Assembly: GCA_018384365.1 (NCBI GenBank)
Contig: JAHAYX010000017.1
Location: forward strand, 1 to 64,000
DNA length: 64,000 nucleotides
Reading direction: 5' to 3'
From: Clostridiaceae bacterium
GTDB taxonomy: Bacteria > Bacillota > Clostridia > Oscillospirales > QAMX01
Shown here: piece by piece, positions 26,243 through 35,022 of the stretch
Numbering within the stretch: position 1 is the first letter of the stretch
Layout of the letters: each line of letters opens with the position of its first letter
Notes under the pieces: generated by a model
The model's input: only the letters and a program-made list of their open reading frames with translations
Told to the model about the DNA's origin: nothing
Databases searched by the model: none
Position numbers and translations under genes: made by a program

Positions 26243-26683
26243 ATGGCAATCGACAGAAAAAACTATGATTCCTATGTGAACGAAAAGTCGCCGAACTCCC
26301 CAATGGTCCGGGACCTGGTCTGGGCATTTGTGATCGGCGGCGCAATCTGTACGCTTGGGCAGGGCCTCACCGCGCTCTGGAAGCTCGCCGGTCTTGCCTC
26401 GCTTGATGCAGGCGCGGCAACCAGCGCAACGCTGATTTTCCTCGGCGCACTTCTGACCGGTCTGAACGTCTATGACAACATTGCAAAATTTGCGGGCGCA
26501 GGCACCATCGTGCCAATCACAGGCTTTGCAAATGCCATTGTCTCTGCCGCCCTGGAATTCAAAAGCGAGGGGTTTATACTCGGCATGGCCGCAAAGATGT
26601 TCACCATCGCCGGTCCGGTTCTTGTGTTCGGCATTTCCGGCAGCGTGATTTACGGCCTGATTCTGGTCTTATTCGGAGGGTAA
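26243..26683 (+). CDS. spoVAC: stage V sporulation protein AC
   Basis: A 146-residue inner spore membrane protein of the SpoVA channel, which moves dipicolinic acid into the spore and out at germination. About four membrane helices are seen, with the conserved segments FVIGGAICTLGQ, LTGLNVYDNIAKFAGAGTIVPITGFAN and SEGFILGMAAKMF. The start has GAGGTGAT. spoVAD follows after 1 nt. spoVAE and other spoVA genes are missing. Confidence 0.95.
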   Translation: MAIDRKNYDSYVNEKSPNSPMVRDLVWAFVIGGAICTLGQGLTALWKLAGLASLDAGAATSATLIFLGALLTGLNVYDNIAKFAGAGTIVPITGFANAIVSAALEFKSEGFILGMAAKMFTIAGPVLVFGISGSVIYGLILVLFGG

Positions 26684-26684
26684 C

Positions 26685-27374
26685 ATGGAAACAAAACGTA
26701 TGGGCGAGCGCACCATCACCTTTTCCGCGCCGCCTGCCATGATCGGCTTTGCCTCCGTGGCGGGCAAAAAAGAGGGCGAAGGCCCGCTCGGCAATTCCTT
26801 TGATTACGTGGCGCAGGATACCACAATGAGCGAAAAAAGCTGGGAAAAAGCCGAAAGCCGGATGCAGCGCGAAGCGCTCGACCGCGCCGTTGTCAAGGCA
26901 AAAATCAGCCCCGCCGACCTCCGGTATATTTTCGCCGGCGACCTGATCAACCAGTGCATTGTTTCCGCCTACGGCATCCGCGGCATGGAAAGCCCGTTCA
27001 TCGGGCTTTACGGCGCCTGTTCCACCATGGCGGAGAGCCTGATGCTTGCGGCCATGGCCGTTGACGGCGAATTTGCGCAATATGCCGCCGCCGTGACCTC
27101 CTCCCACTTTGCCGCGGCAGAGCGGCAATACCGCTTCCCGCTGGAATATGGCGGCCAACGTCCGCCCACGGCACAATGGACCGTGACGGGCGCGGGCGCC
27201 GTCGTGCTCGCGGCGGAAGGCCAGGGGCCCTATGTCACACGTGCCTGCGCCGGGAAAATCGTGGATTACGGCATTTCGGACGCCAACAATATGGGGGCTG
27301 CAATGGCACCTGCCATGTCTTTATTTGCACAACCTCATCCCACGCGCCTGCAAAGCCGCGGTACGTCGCTTTGA
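26685..27374 (+). CDS. spoVAD: stage V sporulation protein AD, C-terminally truncated
   Basis: SpoVAD is a thiolase-fold soluble subunit of the SpoVA channel that binds dipicolinic acid and is usually about 335-340 residues. This frame gives only 229. Residues 1 to about 213 match well (FAGDLINQC, GLYGACSTMAESL, TAQWTVTGAGAVVL, DANNMGAAMAPA). The frame then runs into unrelated sequence and stops. The other two frames downstream do not hold the missing 120 or so residues, so this is a deletion rather than a simple frameshift. spoVAE, normally next, is also absent and mutY begins 105 nt later. Probably non-functional, unless a second copy exists or the junction is an assembly error. Confidence 0.85.
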   Translation: METKRMGERTITFSAPPAMIGFASVAGKKEGEGPLGNSFDYVAQDTTMSEKSWEKAESRMQREALDRAVVKAKISPADLRYIFAGDLINQCIVSAYGIRGMESPFIGLYGACSTMAESLMLAAMAVDGEFAQYAAAVTSSHFAAAERQYRFPLEYGGQRPPTAQWTVTGAGAVVLAAEGQGPYVTRACAGKIVDYGISDANNMGAAMAPAMSLFAQPHPTRLQSRGTSL

Positions 27375-27420
27375 AGGTATTATACTGTCCGGCGTGCCGC
27401 TTGTCAAACCGCCGCCGGTC

Positions 27421-27450
27421 TTGCCTGGACCGGAGGCAGTATGCTACAAT
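27421..27450 (+). promoter_or_regulatory. promoter of mutY
   Basis: TTGCCT (27421-27426), 18 bp, TGCTACAAT extended -10 (TACAAT 27445-27450). Confidence 0.6.
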
Positions 27451-27479
27451 AGACGTATCTTTTCTCCGGAGGCGTCAAA

Positions 27480-28532
27480 TTGGACGATTTACTTTCAAAA
27501 ATTCCCGTACCGCTGCTTGCCTGGTACGATCAAAATGCCCGTGTGCTTCCCTGGCGCGAAAATCCCGAGCCCTACCGCGTCTGGGTCTCGGAGGTCATGC
27601 TGCAGCAGACCCGCGTGGAGGCGGTCAAGCCCTATTTTGAACGGTTTCTTGCGGAGCTTCCCACAATCGCAGCGCTGGCCGCGGCTCCCGAGGCGCAAAT
27701 CCTGAAGCTCTGGCAGGGACTGGGCTACTATAACCGCGTGCGGAACCTGCAAAAGGGCGCACGCGAGGTGCTGGCGCGCTTCGGCGGCGTCCTTCCGGCG
27801 GATTTTGACGCGCTGCTCACCATCCCCGGCATCGGACGGTACACGGCAGGCGCCATCGCCTCCATTGCCTACAGCCTGCCCGTCCCGGCCGTAGACGGCA
27901 ACGTTTTGCGGGTCGTTTCCCGCCTGCAAAACCGCACCGACAATATGCAGGAGCCCCGCGTCCGGCGTGAAGTGGAAACGGCGCTTGCCGCCGTCCTGCC
28001 GCAGGGCCGCGCAGGCGACTTCAATCAGTCGCTCATGGAGCTTGGCGCCACGGTCTGCATGCCAAACGGCGCGCCGCACTGCGCGTGCTGCCCGCTGGCC
28101 GGGCTGTGCCGTGCACACGCATTGGGCGTGGAGCAGTCCCGCCCGGTACGTCCCGAAAAGAAGCCGCGCCGCACGGAAGAACGCACGGTTTTCCTGCTCA
28201 CCTGCGGCAAACGCATTGCTCTGCGCCGCCGTCCCGACCGGGGCCTGCTTGCGGGGCTTTGGGAGCTGCCCGCCGTCATCGGACGGCTGGACGCCGATGG
28301 CGCCATGCAGGCTCCCGCGCAGTGGGGGCTCTGTGTTCCTTCCCTGACGCCGCTTTCGGAGGCACAGCACATCTTCACGCACCTCACCTGGCACATGACG
28401 GCCTGGGCAGGCGAGGCCGAGACAGAATCTCCCGCGTTCATCTGGGCAAATGCGGAAGAATTGGCGCATGACTACACACTGCCCTCCGCCTTTAAGGCCT
28501 ATTTTGCCGAAATTGCGCTCCGTCTTGCCTGA
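27480..28532 (+). CDS. mutY: A/G-specific adenine glycosylase MutY
   Basis: A 350-residue base-excision repair enzyme removing adenine opposite 8-oxoguanine. Catalytic Glu is in SEVMLQQTR (about residue 38). The helix-hairpin-helix is LTIPGIGRYTAGAIASIA and the catalytic Asp is in VPAVDGNVLRV. The [4Fe-4S] cysteines read C-x7-C-x2-C-x5-C, one residue longer than the E. coli first spacer. A C-terminal NUDIX-like domain (about 230-345) recognises 8-oxoG. Start is TTG at 27480, 7 nt after CCGGAGG. It has its own promoter and terminator. Confidence 0.95.
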   Translation: MDDLLSKIPVPLLAWYDQNARVLPWRENPEPYRVWVSEVMLQQTRVEAVKPYFERFLAELPTIAALAAAPEAQILKLWQGLGYYNRVRNLQKGAREVLARFGGVLPADFDALLTIPGIGRYTAGAIASIAYSLPVPAVDGNVLRVVSRLQNRTDNMQEPRVRREVETALAAVLPQGRAGDFNQSLMELGATVCMPNGAPHCACCPLAGLCRAHALGVEQSRPVRPEKKPRRTEERTVFLLTCGKRIALRRRPDRGLLAGLWELPAVIGRLDADGAMQAPAQWGLCVPSLTPLSEAQHIFTHLTWHMTAWAGEAETESPAFIWANAEELAHDYTLPSAFKAYFAEIALRLA

Positions 28533-28570
28533 GCGCAGTCCGTTTTGCCGCGCAGAACCCAAAAAGCAAA

Positions 28571-28606
28571 AAAGAGGCAGATCCCTTCGGATCTGCCTCT
28601 TTTCTA
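28571..28606. terminator. terminator between mutY and the GH51 gene
   Basis: A 14-bp stem AAAGAGGCAGATCC / GGATCTGCCTCTTT with a CTTC loop, A- and T-flanked on both sides. Confidence 0.9.
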
Positions 28607-28634
28607 TTCACTTCAGCGAAAGGATCACTCTGCG

Positions 28635-31100
28635 TTACGCTTTCTTTTTCAGGCGCAGGATGTTGATCGAATAGGCCGGCGCCTCGTATACGAAGTTTCT
28701 GGCCGCACCCGTCAGCGCGCAGGTGACATCGTGGACGTTTTCGGGCTTCTCGAAGCTGTTTTCCGCGTTCGGCTCGCCCGTCAGCAGCAGCACTTCGTAG
28801 TCGCTCTCCACGTCGCAATCCAGAGAAATCTCAACATGGTCAACCTCGCCCGCCATATTGACGGTTTTGATAATGACCTCGTTCTCATCATCGCAGACAA
28901 CCGATGCAAACGCATTGAAATGCGGCTTTTCGGCGCGCTGGACGAGTTCGCCATTGATGTAAAGCTCCATGTGCGTCTCGGTCGTCACATAGCGGAAGGA
29001 GTTGAATTCGCCCATCTTCAGGGAAACCTGCTTCGGCTCCACCAGATCCGTAGGCTTCGGGAAATGGAACTCCGTCAGTGTGCTGACGCCGTCCTGGATA
29101 TTCCAGCGGAACGGACGCACGATCTTGGCATTCCACTCACGCGGCGGATGGGTCTCGTCGTTTTTGTAAACCTCGTCCGGCATACGGGAGGTGTAAAGGC
29201 CCAGCGAGATATCGCGGCCTTCCTCGGCAAATACTTCGATCTCAAAGGTACCCATCTTCACTTCCTCGTTGTCGCCGAGAACGATCAGGGAACGATCAAT
29301 CGGGCTGTGGATAACGGCGCACTCCGCCTTCTGCATTTCATCCGGCTCCACGGTGATATAGGAATCGCCGTCCTGCTTTACATAGCCGATGATATTATGC
29401 ACCGGTTCAACTGGCTCGCCATTCCAGCGTGCATTTTTGAAGCGCATACCGTACGTGCCGATCAGCGAAGGCATACCCTTCATCGGACGGTACAGAACCG
29501 GGGATTCCTCCTCGGAATACACGACATTGCTGCCGCGTGCCGCGCCGAACAGTTTCCAGGCGTAATACGTCGGGATGACATAGCTCTGGAGGTTGTTGAA
29601 GATCAGCAGGTTCGGATACCAGGAGTAATAGTTGACATTTTCCAGCAGCGGTGCATAGGAGGCCAGCTTGACGACATCCTGATTGCGCTCCATGCCGACC
29701 ATGAACATACCTTCGCCCAGTGCGGCGTAAAGCTGTCCGACCGCGCCGCGCAGGACAGCGAATTCGCCCAGGAACACGCCGGGGCCATTGCGGTCGTAGC
29801 TGTCATACATATGGATATTTTCCGCGAAATACTCGGCGGTTGCATAGTAATGCTCATCCACGATATCGGCGGGCAGCCCGTGCTTTTCCACATGCGTATT
29901 CGCAACGAACTTCATCCAGGGGTAGCGCTCGCGGATGGCGTTATAGCAGAGCATATAGCGCTCTTCATAGCCGGGACCGTGGTTTTCGTTGCCGATTTCC
30001 ACATAGTTCATACGGAAGGGTTCCGGATGGCCGGCTTCTGCACGCAGGCGGCCCATGGGGCTGTCCGCCGGACCGACCGCATACTCAATCGCGTCGAGCG
30101 TATCCTGAATCATTTCCTGCAGATCATCGCCCTCGAAGTACACTTCGCAGCGCGCCTGGCAGGTCATGCCGCAGTTGAACACATAAAGCGGCTCCATACC
30201 CAGATCCTCGCAGAGCTGGAGGTACTCATGGAAGCCGATGCCGTTATAGGTACGGTAATGCCACATCAGCAGATGGCCGGGACGCTCCCAGACCGGACCG
30301 ATCACGTTATGGAAACGCATGGCGGTATCCGGCGTAATGCCTTCCACGATGCAGCCGCCCGGGAAGCGCAGGAACGTGGGATGCATATCGCGCAGTTTTT
30401 CCACGATATCACGGCGCAGGCCGTGTCCGTTGAAGGTATCTGCAGGCATCAGGGAGATAAAGCCAAGCTTCACGTCGCCGCCTTCCTCTGTGGAAAGCAC
30501 CAGACGCGCATCAGAGGTCGTAACGCCGGAAACCAGCACCGCATCATAGCGGATATAGCCGTTTCCGCGCACCAGGAAAGTCACTTCGCTGACGGTTTTT
30601 CCGTCCGCCTCAACGGCGACCTTCAAATGAACCGGCTTGTCGCTCTTGGCGAACATATAGAAGTTATATGCCTTGCCCGTTTCCTGTGGAACGCCGGTGT
30701 AACCGATATTCCAAACGCGTCCGCCGGGGGCAAAATGCATGGCAAGCGCCGCACCGCGGCGATCATTCAGCGTATCTTCCGTATCCAGCGAAATTTCCGC
30801 GCCATCCGCATACCACGCGGGGATCGGCGTGTATTCGATGTTGTTCACGCGGATCCAGCGGTCCAGGCCCTCGCCATGGTTGAACTGGTCGCGCCAGCCG
30901 GAAGGCGTCACCACAACGCGTCCGTCCTCTTCCAAAACGCAGCCCTTCGGCGGGATGGAATCCTCAAACGTGCGGTTTCTCAGCAGTTCCGGATAGATAC
31001 CGCCGTCACCTGCGCGGCTGATATCCTCAAAAAAGATACCGTAAAGATTCGGTTCTGTGGGCATCAGTTTTTTTTCTGTCTGAATCCTGATTTTACTCAT
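28635..31100 (-). CDS. alpha-L-arabinofuranosidase, GH51 (long form)
   Basis: An 821-residue retaining arabinofuranosidase that releases L-arabinose side chains from arabinoxylan or arabinan oligomers. The N-terminal region (YGIFFEDIS, DGGIYPELLRNR) and a carbohydrate-binding-like beta domain (about 70-215) precede the catalytic barrel. The acid/base is Glu372 in EIGNENHG and the nucleophile Glu446 in FLGEFAV. FLRFPGGCIVEG near 245 is typical of long GH51 enzymes. A C-terminal beta domain closes the protein. There is no signal peptide, so the enzyme is cytoplasmic and acts on imported oligosaccharides. It is divergent from an AraC regulator, its likely controller. AAAGGAGAG precedes the ATG. 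Confidence 0.92.
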   Translation of the reverse strand: MSKIRIQTEKKLMPTEPNLYGIFFEDISRAGDGGIYPELLRNRTFEDSIPPKGCVLEEDGRVVVTPSGWRDQFNHGEGLDRWIRVNNIEYTPIPAWYADGAEISLDTEDTLNDRRGAALAMHFAPGGRVWNIGYTGVPQETGKAYNFYMFAKSDKPVHLKVAVEADGKTVSEVTFLVRGNGYIRYDAVLVSGVTTSDARLVLSTEEGGDVKLGFISLMPADTFNGHGLRRDIVEKLRDMHPTFLRFPGGCIVEGITPDTAMRFHNVIGPVWERPGHLLMWHYRTYNGIGFHEYLQLCEDLGMEPLYVFNCGMTCQARCEVYFEGDDLQEMIQDTLDAIEYAVGPADSPMGRLRAEAGHPEPFRMNYVEIGNENHGPGYEERYMLCYNAIRERYPWMKFVANTHVEKHGLPADIVDEHYYATAEYFAENIHMYDSYDRNGPGVFLGEFAVLRGAVGQLYAALGEGMFMVGMERNQDVVKLASYAPLLENVNYYSWYPNLLIFNNLQSYVIPTYYAWKLFGAARGSNVVYSEEESPVLYRPMKGMPSLIGTYGMRFKNARWNGEPVEPVHNIIGYVKQDGDSYITVEPDEMQKAECAVIHSPIDRSLIVLGDNEEVKMGTFEIEVFAEEGRDISLGLYTSRMPDEVYKNDETHPPREWNAKIVRPFRWNIQDGVSTLTEFHFPKPTDLVEPKQVSLKMGEFNSFRYVTTETHMELYINGELVQRAEKPHFNAFASVVCDDENEVIIKTVNMAGEVDHVEISLDCDVESDYEVLLLTGEPNAENSFEKPENVHDVTCALTGAARNFVYEAPAYSINILRLKKKA

Positions 31101-31138
31101 TTTGTCTCTCCTTTCCGAACAAGCAGGACTTTGCTTTT

Positions 31139-31167
31139 ATTATACGGTTGATGCGGTAAGAATTCAA
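31139..31167 (-). promoter_or_regulatory. promoter of the GH51 gene
   Basis: Minus strand TTGAAT (31162-31167), 17 bp, TATAAT (31139-31144). The rest of the 372-bp intergenic region to the AraC gene is AT-rich and holds only the opposite promoter and the regulator's long leader. Confidence 0.75.
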
Positions 31168-31260
31168 TTGTTTTATTGAAATCCAACAGTTTTTGCAGTC
31201 AAATTGACCAAATTTTCAAAAGACCCGCCAAATCTGACCGGAAGCAGTGAATATTGGGTA

Positions 31261-31289
31261 TTTACAACCCGGCACTTCTGGTATATAAT
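31261..31289 (+). promoter_or_regulatory. promoter of the AraC-family regulator
   Basis: TTTACA (31261-31266), 17 bp, TATAAT (31284-31289), leaving a 5' leader of about 180 nt. Confidence 0.7.
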
Positions 31290-31472
31290 ATCAACTCATA
31301 TGATACCTAATTATTTTATGGCATAACCTCACATGCCGAAAAGCATGCCGGTTTGCCGTTTCCTCATATCTTCTCATTTTTCCTTTTTATTCAAAAACAG
31401 GAGGCCGCTATCCGCAGCTGCGCAGTTTTCTGCACCCTGGCGTTTCAGGGTTTCTCCCGGGAGGACAATTTT

Positions 31473-32396
31473 ATGTACAAATTTGGATATCGAGATCGTT
31501 TTTCTTTCTTTGCTGATGATTATTATGATAAGCCCACTGCATATACCGACAATCCTTTCCCCTTTCAAAACAGTTCTTCCCGACTCAGGGAACGCTGCCG
31601 CCTGATTATTGCGCACGGCATCATTTATAATCTGCAGGGCCGGTTTGACATCCGCTGCGAAGGCTCTCACTATATCCTGAATCCCGGCGATATGTTCATT
31701 GTCCGGGAATCGGAGGGGCACACCGTCGTCCCGCTTGATTATCCGAGCGAATGTTTCGATTCTTCCTTCAGCCTGCATTATTTCCGTATTCCGGACCCGG
31801 AGTTCCGTCTGTATAAGCCCTTCACGGAGCGCCCGCTCGGCGTCGGAAACGTCATTGCGGCCAAGCATCTGAACCACGAGCTGATCCGCTCCGCGTGTTA
31901 TCACATTGCAAGTACAACGGATGTGTATATGCGCCGCATCTCCGTCATGGGAATGTTGGAGGTTGTGCTGTCCGAGATTGTCCGGGCACATAAGCCGGAG
32001 AACTATGTCGAGCCATACGAACGTGACCCGCTCACCGTGGAGATTCTCGACTACATTAACACGCATTTGAACAGCGACGAGCTCGATCCGGACGCCCTTG
32101 CTGCGCATTTTTACGTTTCCCGTTCACAGCTTAACCGCATGATCAAGGGCGGAACAGGCTTTACACTTTGGAATTATATCACCTGCAAGCGGCTCAGCCG
32201 CGCCTATTACCTGATCCAGGCCGGCGTCAGCAACAAAGACGCCGCGCATATGTCCGGTTTCCAGGATTACTCCACCTTCTATAAGGCTTATATCCGCGTC
32301 AAAGGCTTCTCTCCGAAGGATGACCGGCCCAGCGAATCCTTTGACCCGCTTCTGACGAATTTCTACCAGCTGGATGAATCGGCGAATCTGTTTTAA
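31473..32396 (+). CDS. AraC-family transcriptional regulator
   Basis: A 307-residue regulator with an N-terminal cupin-like sugar-binding domain (about 40-130; YNLQGRFDIRCEGSHYILNPGDMFIV) and a C-terminal double helix-turn-helix (about 195-295; DPDALAAHFYVSRSQLNRMIKGGTG then SGFQDYSTFYKAYIRVKGFSPKD). It is divergent from a GH51 arabinofuranosidase gene and close to the sugar-binding lipoprotein gene, so it probably activates arabinoxylan utilisation. ATG 31473 follows GGGAGGA; the longer upstream frame lacks a ribosome binding site. Confidence 0.88.
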   Translation: MYKFGYRDRFSFFADDYYDKPTAYTDNPFPFQNSSSRLRERCRLIIAHGIIYNLQGRFDIRCEGSHYILNPGDMFIVRESEGHTVVPLDYPSECFDSSFSLHYFRIPDPEFRLYKPFTERPLGVGNVIAAKHLNHELIRSACYHIASTTDVYMRRISVMGMLEVVLSEIVRAHKPENYVEPYERDPLTVEILDYINTHLNSDELDPDALAAHFYVSRSQLNRMIKGGTGFTLWNYITCKRLSRAYYLIQAGVSNKDAAHMSGFQDYSTFYKAYIRVKGFSPKDDRPSESFDPLLTNFYQLDESANLF

Positions 32397-32422
32397 TGCC
32401 GTCCGGCGAACACAAAAGAGAG

Positions 32423-32456
32423 ATCCAGGCAACCTGTCCGGCTGTCTGGATTTTTT
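32423..32456 (+). terminator. terminator after the AraC gene
   Basis: ATCCAG and CTGGAT arms enclose a partly paired loop, followed by TTTTTT. Confidence 0.6.
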
Positions 32457-32484
32457 ATACGACATACCGCCGCTTTCCTGCAAA

Positions 32485-32541
32485 AGTCCCCGGAAGGAGT
32501 TCCTACCGGGGACTTTCCCGCGCCGGAAAAATCCCGGCGCG
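32485..32541. other. two consecutive GC-rich hairpins
   Basis: Perfect stems AGTCCCCGG/CCGGGGACT (32485-32514) and CGCGCCGG/CCGGCGCG (32519-32541) lie between the AraC and lipoprotein terminators. They lack T-runs; role unknown. Confidence 0.5.
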
Positions 32542-32597
32542 TCTATGAAAACGCCCGTGCGGCGAATCATGCTGTCCTTTGCCGCTTTCGGGGGATG

Positions 32598-32633
32598 AAA
32601 AAGCAGGCGGTGCTGCTGCACAGCGCCGCCTGC
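32598..32633 (-). terminator. terminator after the sugar-binding lipoprotein gene
   Basis: Stem GCAGGCGG/CCGCCTGC, followed on the minus strand by TTTTT. Confidence 0.75.
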
Positions 32634-32643
32634 CTCAATGTGA

Positions 32644-34524
32644 TTACTCTACGATTTCGATTGCATCAAAGCCCATGGAGACCAGGAAGCGGTTATAACG
32701 CGCCTGCATGACATTGTAGAACTCCTGGAGGCCAAGGTTGTCATATGCATACTGGAGCTGCTCGTCAATCTGATCAATGCTGGAAGCACCGGTGATTGCG
32801 TTGGTGGTCATCTCGAGCAGATAGGTCTCGAGGTCCGTCTTATAAGTGGAAATAACGGTTGCTTCTTCAGTGGTCGGCAGCGTGACGAAGGAGTAAACGA
32901 TCGTCGGGTTGAAGTTCTCCTGGCCAAACTCGGACAGGATATGCAGGAACTTCACAGACGGTGCATCGTCATTCCAGTTGTTGTCCTTCATCCAATCCTC
33001 ACGGGTGGTGAACTGCTCCGTGTAGGTTTCGTTGTTGGCAATTGCCTCGTCAACGTTTGCATATTCATAGCACTGGATGCCCCAGACGTTATCAATGTGC
33101 ACGCCGGGGAGACCGGAGGTGTTCAGATACTGTGTACGGGCTGCGCCGTATTCGTCCTGATCGTCGGACAGCACATACGTCGTGATGGTTTCGCCGTCCT
33201 CGTTCCAGTCATAAGCCACGCCTTCAATACCATGCTCAAAGACCATGGCGAACTGCTGGCTGTGCGTGAAATCGACAAAGCGGGCTGCCGCTTCCAGATC
33301 CACATTCGCGTTGAAGGTGATACCGGCGCCGCCGGCCACGCACTCCTGCGCGATGAAACGCGGGGTAATGCCATCCACAGCCTGAATAATCGGCATCGGC
33401 TCATAGTCCGCATCCGGATCGCCGGTTTCGGTACGCCACAGGTAATCCTGCATCATTGTGTAAGCGGAAACATAGTCACCGCCGCAGTACGTGGAGTAGC
33501 CCCAAGTGGAACCACCGTCGTTGTTGTAAAGGACCTTGTCGTTATACAGGCCATTCATATAGGTCAGCCACGGCTTGTAGCCTTCCATCATATGCGGGAA
33601 CTCGATCACGCCGGTACCGGGGTTCTCTTTCCACACGCCGTTCGGCAGGCCGAACCACTGTGCAACACCCTGATAGCAGTTGATCGTACCGATATGGGCG
33701 GTGTAACGCTCATCGGCTGCGCCATTGCCGTTCACGTCCTCGGTCTGCATCGTAACGAGTGCATCGCGGAACTCTTCAATGGTCTGCGGCATGGCAAGGC
33801 CCAGCTTATCCAGCCAGTCCTGACGGATATTGACGCCGTAGGCGCCGTGCACCTGAATGGCAACACGCTGTGTCATGGTGGAGTTGGAGAGGTTCAGGGA
33901 TTTTGCGGTGTTGTTGCCGATCTTGATGTAATACCAGTTGCCGTCCTCAGACATCGCCCAGGCTTTCAGATAATCCAGCGGGCCGCCGGGGGCAAACAGC
34001 TCTGCAGCGGAGTTGGAATATGCCAGCACATCGTCCATCGGAGCGAACTTGCCCTGGTTGATCATTTCCACAACGGTGTCATCCGGAAGAGCAAAGCTGC
34101 CCTGAGAGAAGAAGGAGTCCGGAAGTGTATTGCCGGCGATAAGGCCGTTCAGCGTCGTCAGGTAAGCATCCTCATCCGCAACGCTCCAGTCAACCTTGAT
34201 GTTGAACTCTTCTTCGGCAATGCGCATGAACTCTTTCCAGGTGGCAAAGTCCTTTGCCTCATTCATGGTGTATTCCCACTGGTGGGAATCACAGCCAAAC
34301 CAGGTGATGGTTTTCATGTCCGTTTCGACAGGAGCATCGCCGTCGTCCGTCTTACCGTCGTCCGTCTTGCCGTCGTCGGTCGTGGTCTTGTCGTCCGTTT
34401 TGCCTTGGTCGCTTGAGGTGCTGCCCTGATCGGCCGTCTTGCTTTCATTGTTCGCGCAGGCGCTGAACAACGCAACAAGCATCAGAAGGGAAAGCAGCAG
34501 TGCGAGGAGCTTTTTCATCTTCAT
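32644..34524 (-). CDS. ABC transporter substrate-binding lipoprotein (family 1, LplA-like)
   Basis: A 626-residue secreted lipoprotein. The signal peptide MKMKKLLALLL has lipobox LFSAC (Cys about 23), followed by a low-complexity linker with repeated TDDGK units (about 42-65). The extracellular solute-binding domain starts at about 70 (ITWFGCDSHQWEY) and ends with a helical C-terminus. Large binding proteins of this kind, such as B. subtilis LplA and YtcQ, bind oligosaccharides. No permease or ATPase gene is adjacent, so the membrane partner must be elsewhere. It lies between the two GH51 genes and probably captures arabinoxylan-derived oligosaccharides. AAGGAGG precedes the ATG. Transcription starts at a consensus promoter followed by a perfect palindrome. 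Confidence 0.88.
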   Translation of the reverse strand: MKMKKLLALLLSLLMLVALFSACANNESKTADQGSTSSDQGKTDDKTTTDDGKTDDGKTDDGDAPVETDMKTITWFGCDSHQWEYTMNEAKDFATWKEFMRIAEEEFNIKVDWSVADEDAYLTTLNGLIAGNTLPDSFFSQGSFALPDDTVVEMINQGKFAPMDDVLAYSNSAAELFAPGGPLDYLKAWAMSEDGNWYYIKIGNNTAKSLNLSNSTMTQRVAIQVHGAYGVNIRQDWLDKLGLAMPQTIEEFRDALVTMQTEDVNGNGAADERYTAHIGTINCYQGVAQWFGLPNGVWKENPGTGVIEFPHMMEGYKPWLTYMNGLYNDKVLYNNDGGSTWGYSTYCGGDYVSAYTMMQDYLWRTETGDPDADYEPMPIIQAVDGITPRFIAQECVAGGAGITFNANVDLEAAARFVDFTHSQQFAMVFEHGIEGVAYDWNEDGETITTYVLSDDQDEYGAARTQYLNTSGLPGVHIDNVWGIQCYEYANVDEAIANNETYTEQFTTREDWMKDNNWNDDAPSVKFLHILSEFGQENFNPTIVYSFVTLPTTEEATVISTYKTDLETYLLEMTTNAITGASSIDQIDEQLQYAYDNLGLQEFYNVMQARYNRFLVSMGFDAIEIVE

Positions 34525-34569
34525 CTTTTTTCCTCCTTGTCAAATTACACGGGCGTGTCTACTGATGTA

Positions 34570-34591
34570 AAATCCTGTATATACAGGATTT
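34570..34591. promoter_or_regulatory. 22-bp perfect palindrome at the lipoprotein transcription start
   Basis: Arms AAATCCTGTAT and ATACAGGATTT meet without a spacer. The element begins about 2 nt after the predicted start of transcription of the lipoprotein gene. It is suited to binding a dimeric repressor, or to forming a 5' mRNA hairpin. Confidence 0.7.
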
Positions 34592-34599
34592 ACGGTCTC

Positions 34600-34628
34600 A
34601 TCATACTAAAACAAAATGGAATTGTCAA
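34600..34628 (-). promoter_or_regulatory. promoter of the sugar-binding lipoprotein gene
   Basis: Minus strand TTGACA (34623-34628), 17 bp, TATGAT (34600-34605). The AT-rich DNA from 34629 to 34950 shows no convincing gene; it contains a TTGCA-N10-TGCAA dyad at 34677-34696. Confidence 0.8.
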
Positions 34629-34954
34629 CAACTTATGAATAAGGTTCAATCATTATGGCATTTCATAAAAGGTCTCTTGCAAATTATATCATGCAATTTC
34701 AACAGGCGAATCGTTTCTCTTTTCAGCAAAACATCCATTTTTTCAGGAAAAGTTTCCCTCTGGCTCGTCATATTTTCAATGTTTTTGCGCCCTAATCATA
34801 AAAAGCTTGATTTTTTCCGCATTTTCTACAGATCGGTCGGTGTAGTGCTTGCCGTCCCCCCAATTCTTTGTATAAACTGCACATATTTTACAGAAAAGCC
34901 TTTGCGTAGGTATGAATACTCTCTCTCAGTCTGAACATTTTGCCAATATTTCTG

Positions 34955-34990
34955 TCCGGCCTTGTACGCATAGGGCCGGAATGATATAAT
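34955..34990 (+). promoter_or_regulatory. promoter of the second GH51 gene, with inverted repeat
   Basis: TTGTAC (34962-34967), 17 bp, TGATATAAT extended -10 (TATAAT 34985-34990). TCCGGCC (34955-34961) and GGCCGGA (34974-34980) flank the -35 box and may be an operator. Confidence 0.7.
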
Positions 34991-35022
34991 TTGGCCATCA
35001 ATAACAACATGGAGGTGGCCTC

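Noticed and set aside
28019-28130. Unusual C-x7-C first spacer in the MutY iron-sulfur motif
   Set aside because: All four cysteines are present and one-residue differences in this loop occur in Firmicutes MutY; not evidence of inactivation.
32485-32541. Paired GC-rich hairpins considered as a small RNA or attachment site
   Set aside because: No promoter, no T-run and no flanking duplication; they are recorded only as structures.
34635-34934. 99-codon plus-strand frame in the AT-rich gap before the second GH51 gene
   Set aside because: No ribosome binding site, codon use unlike the genome, composition explained by AT-rich intergenic DNA.
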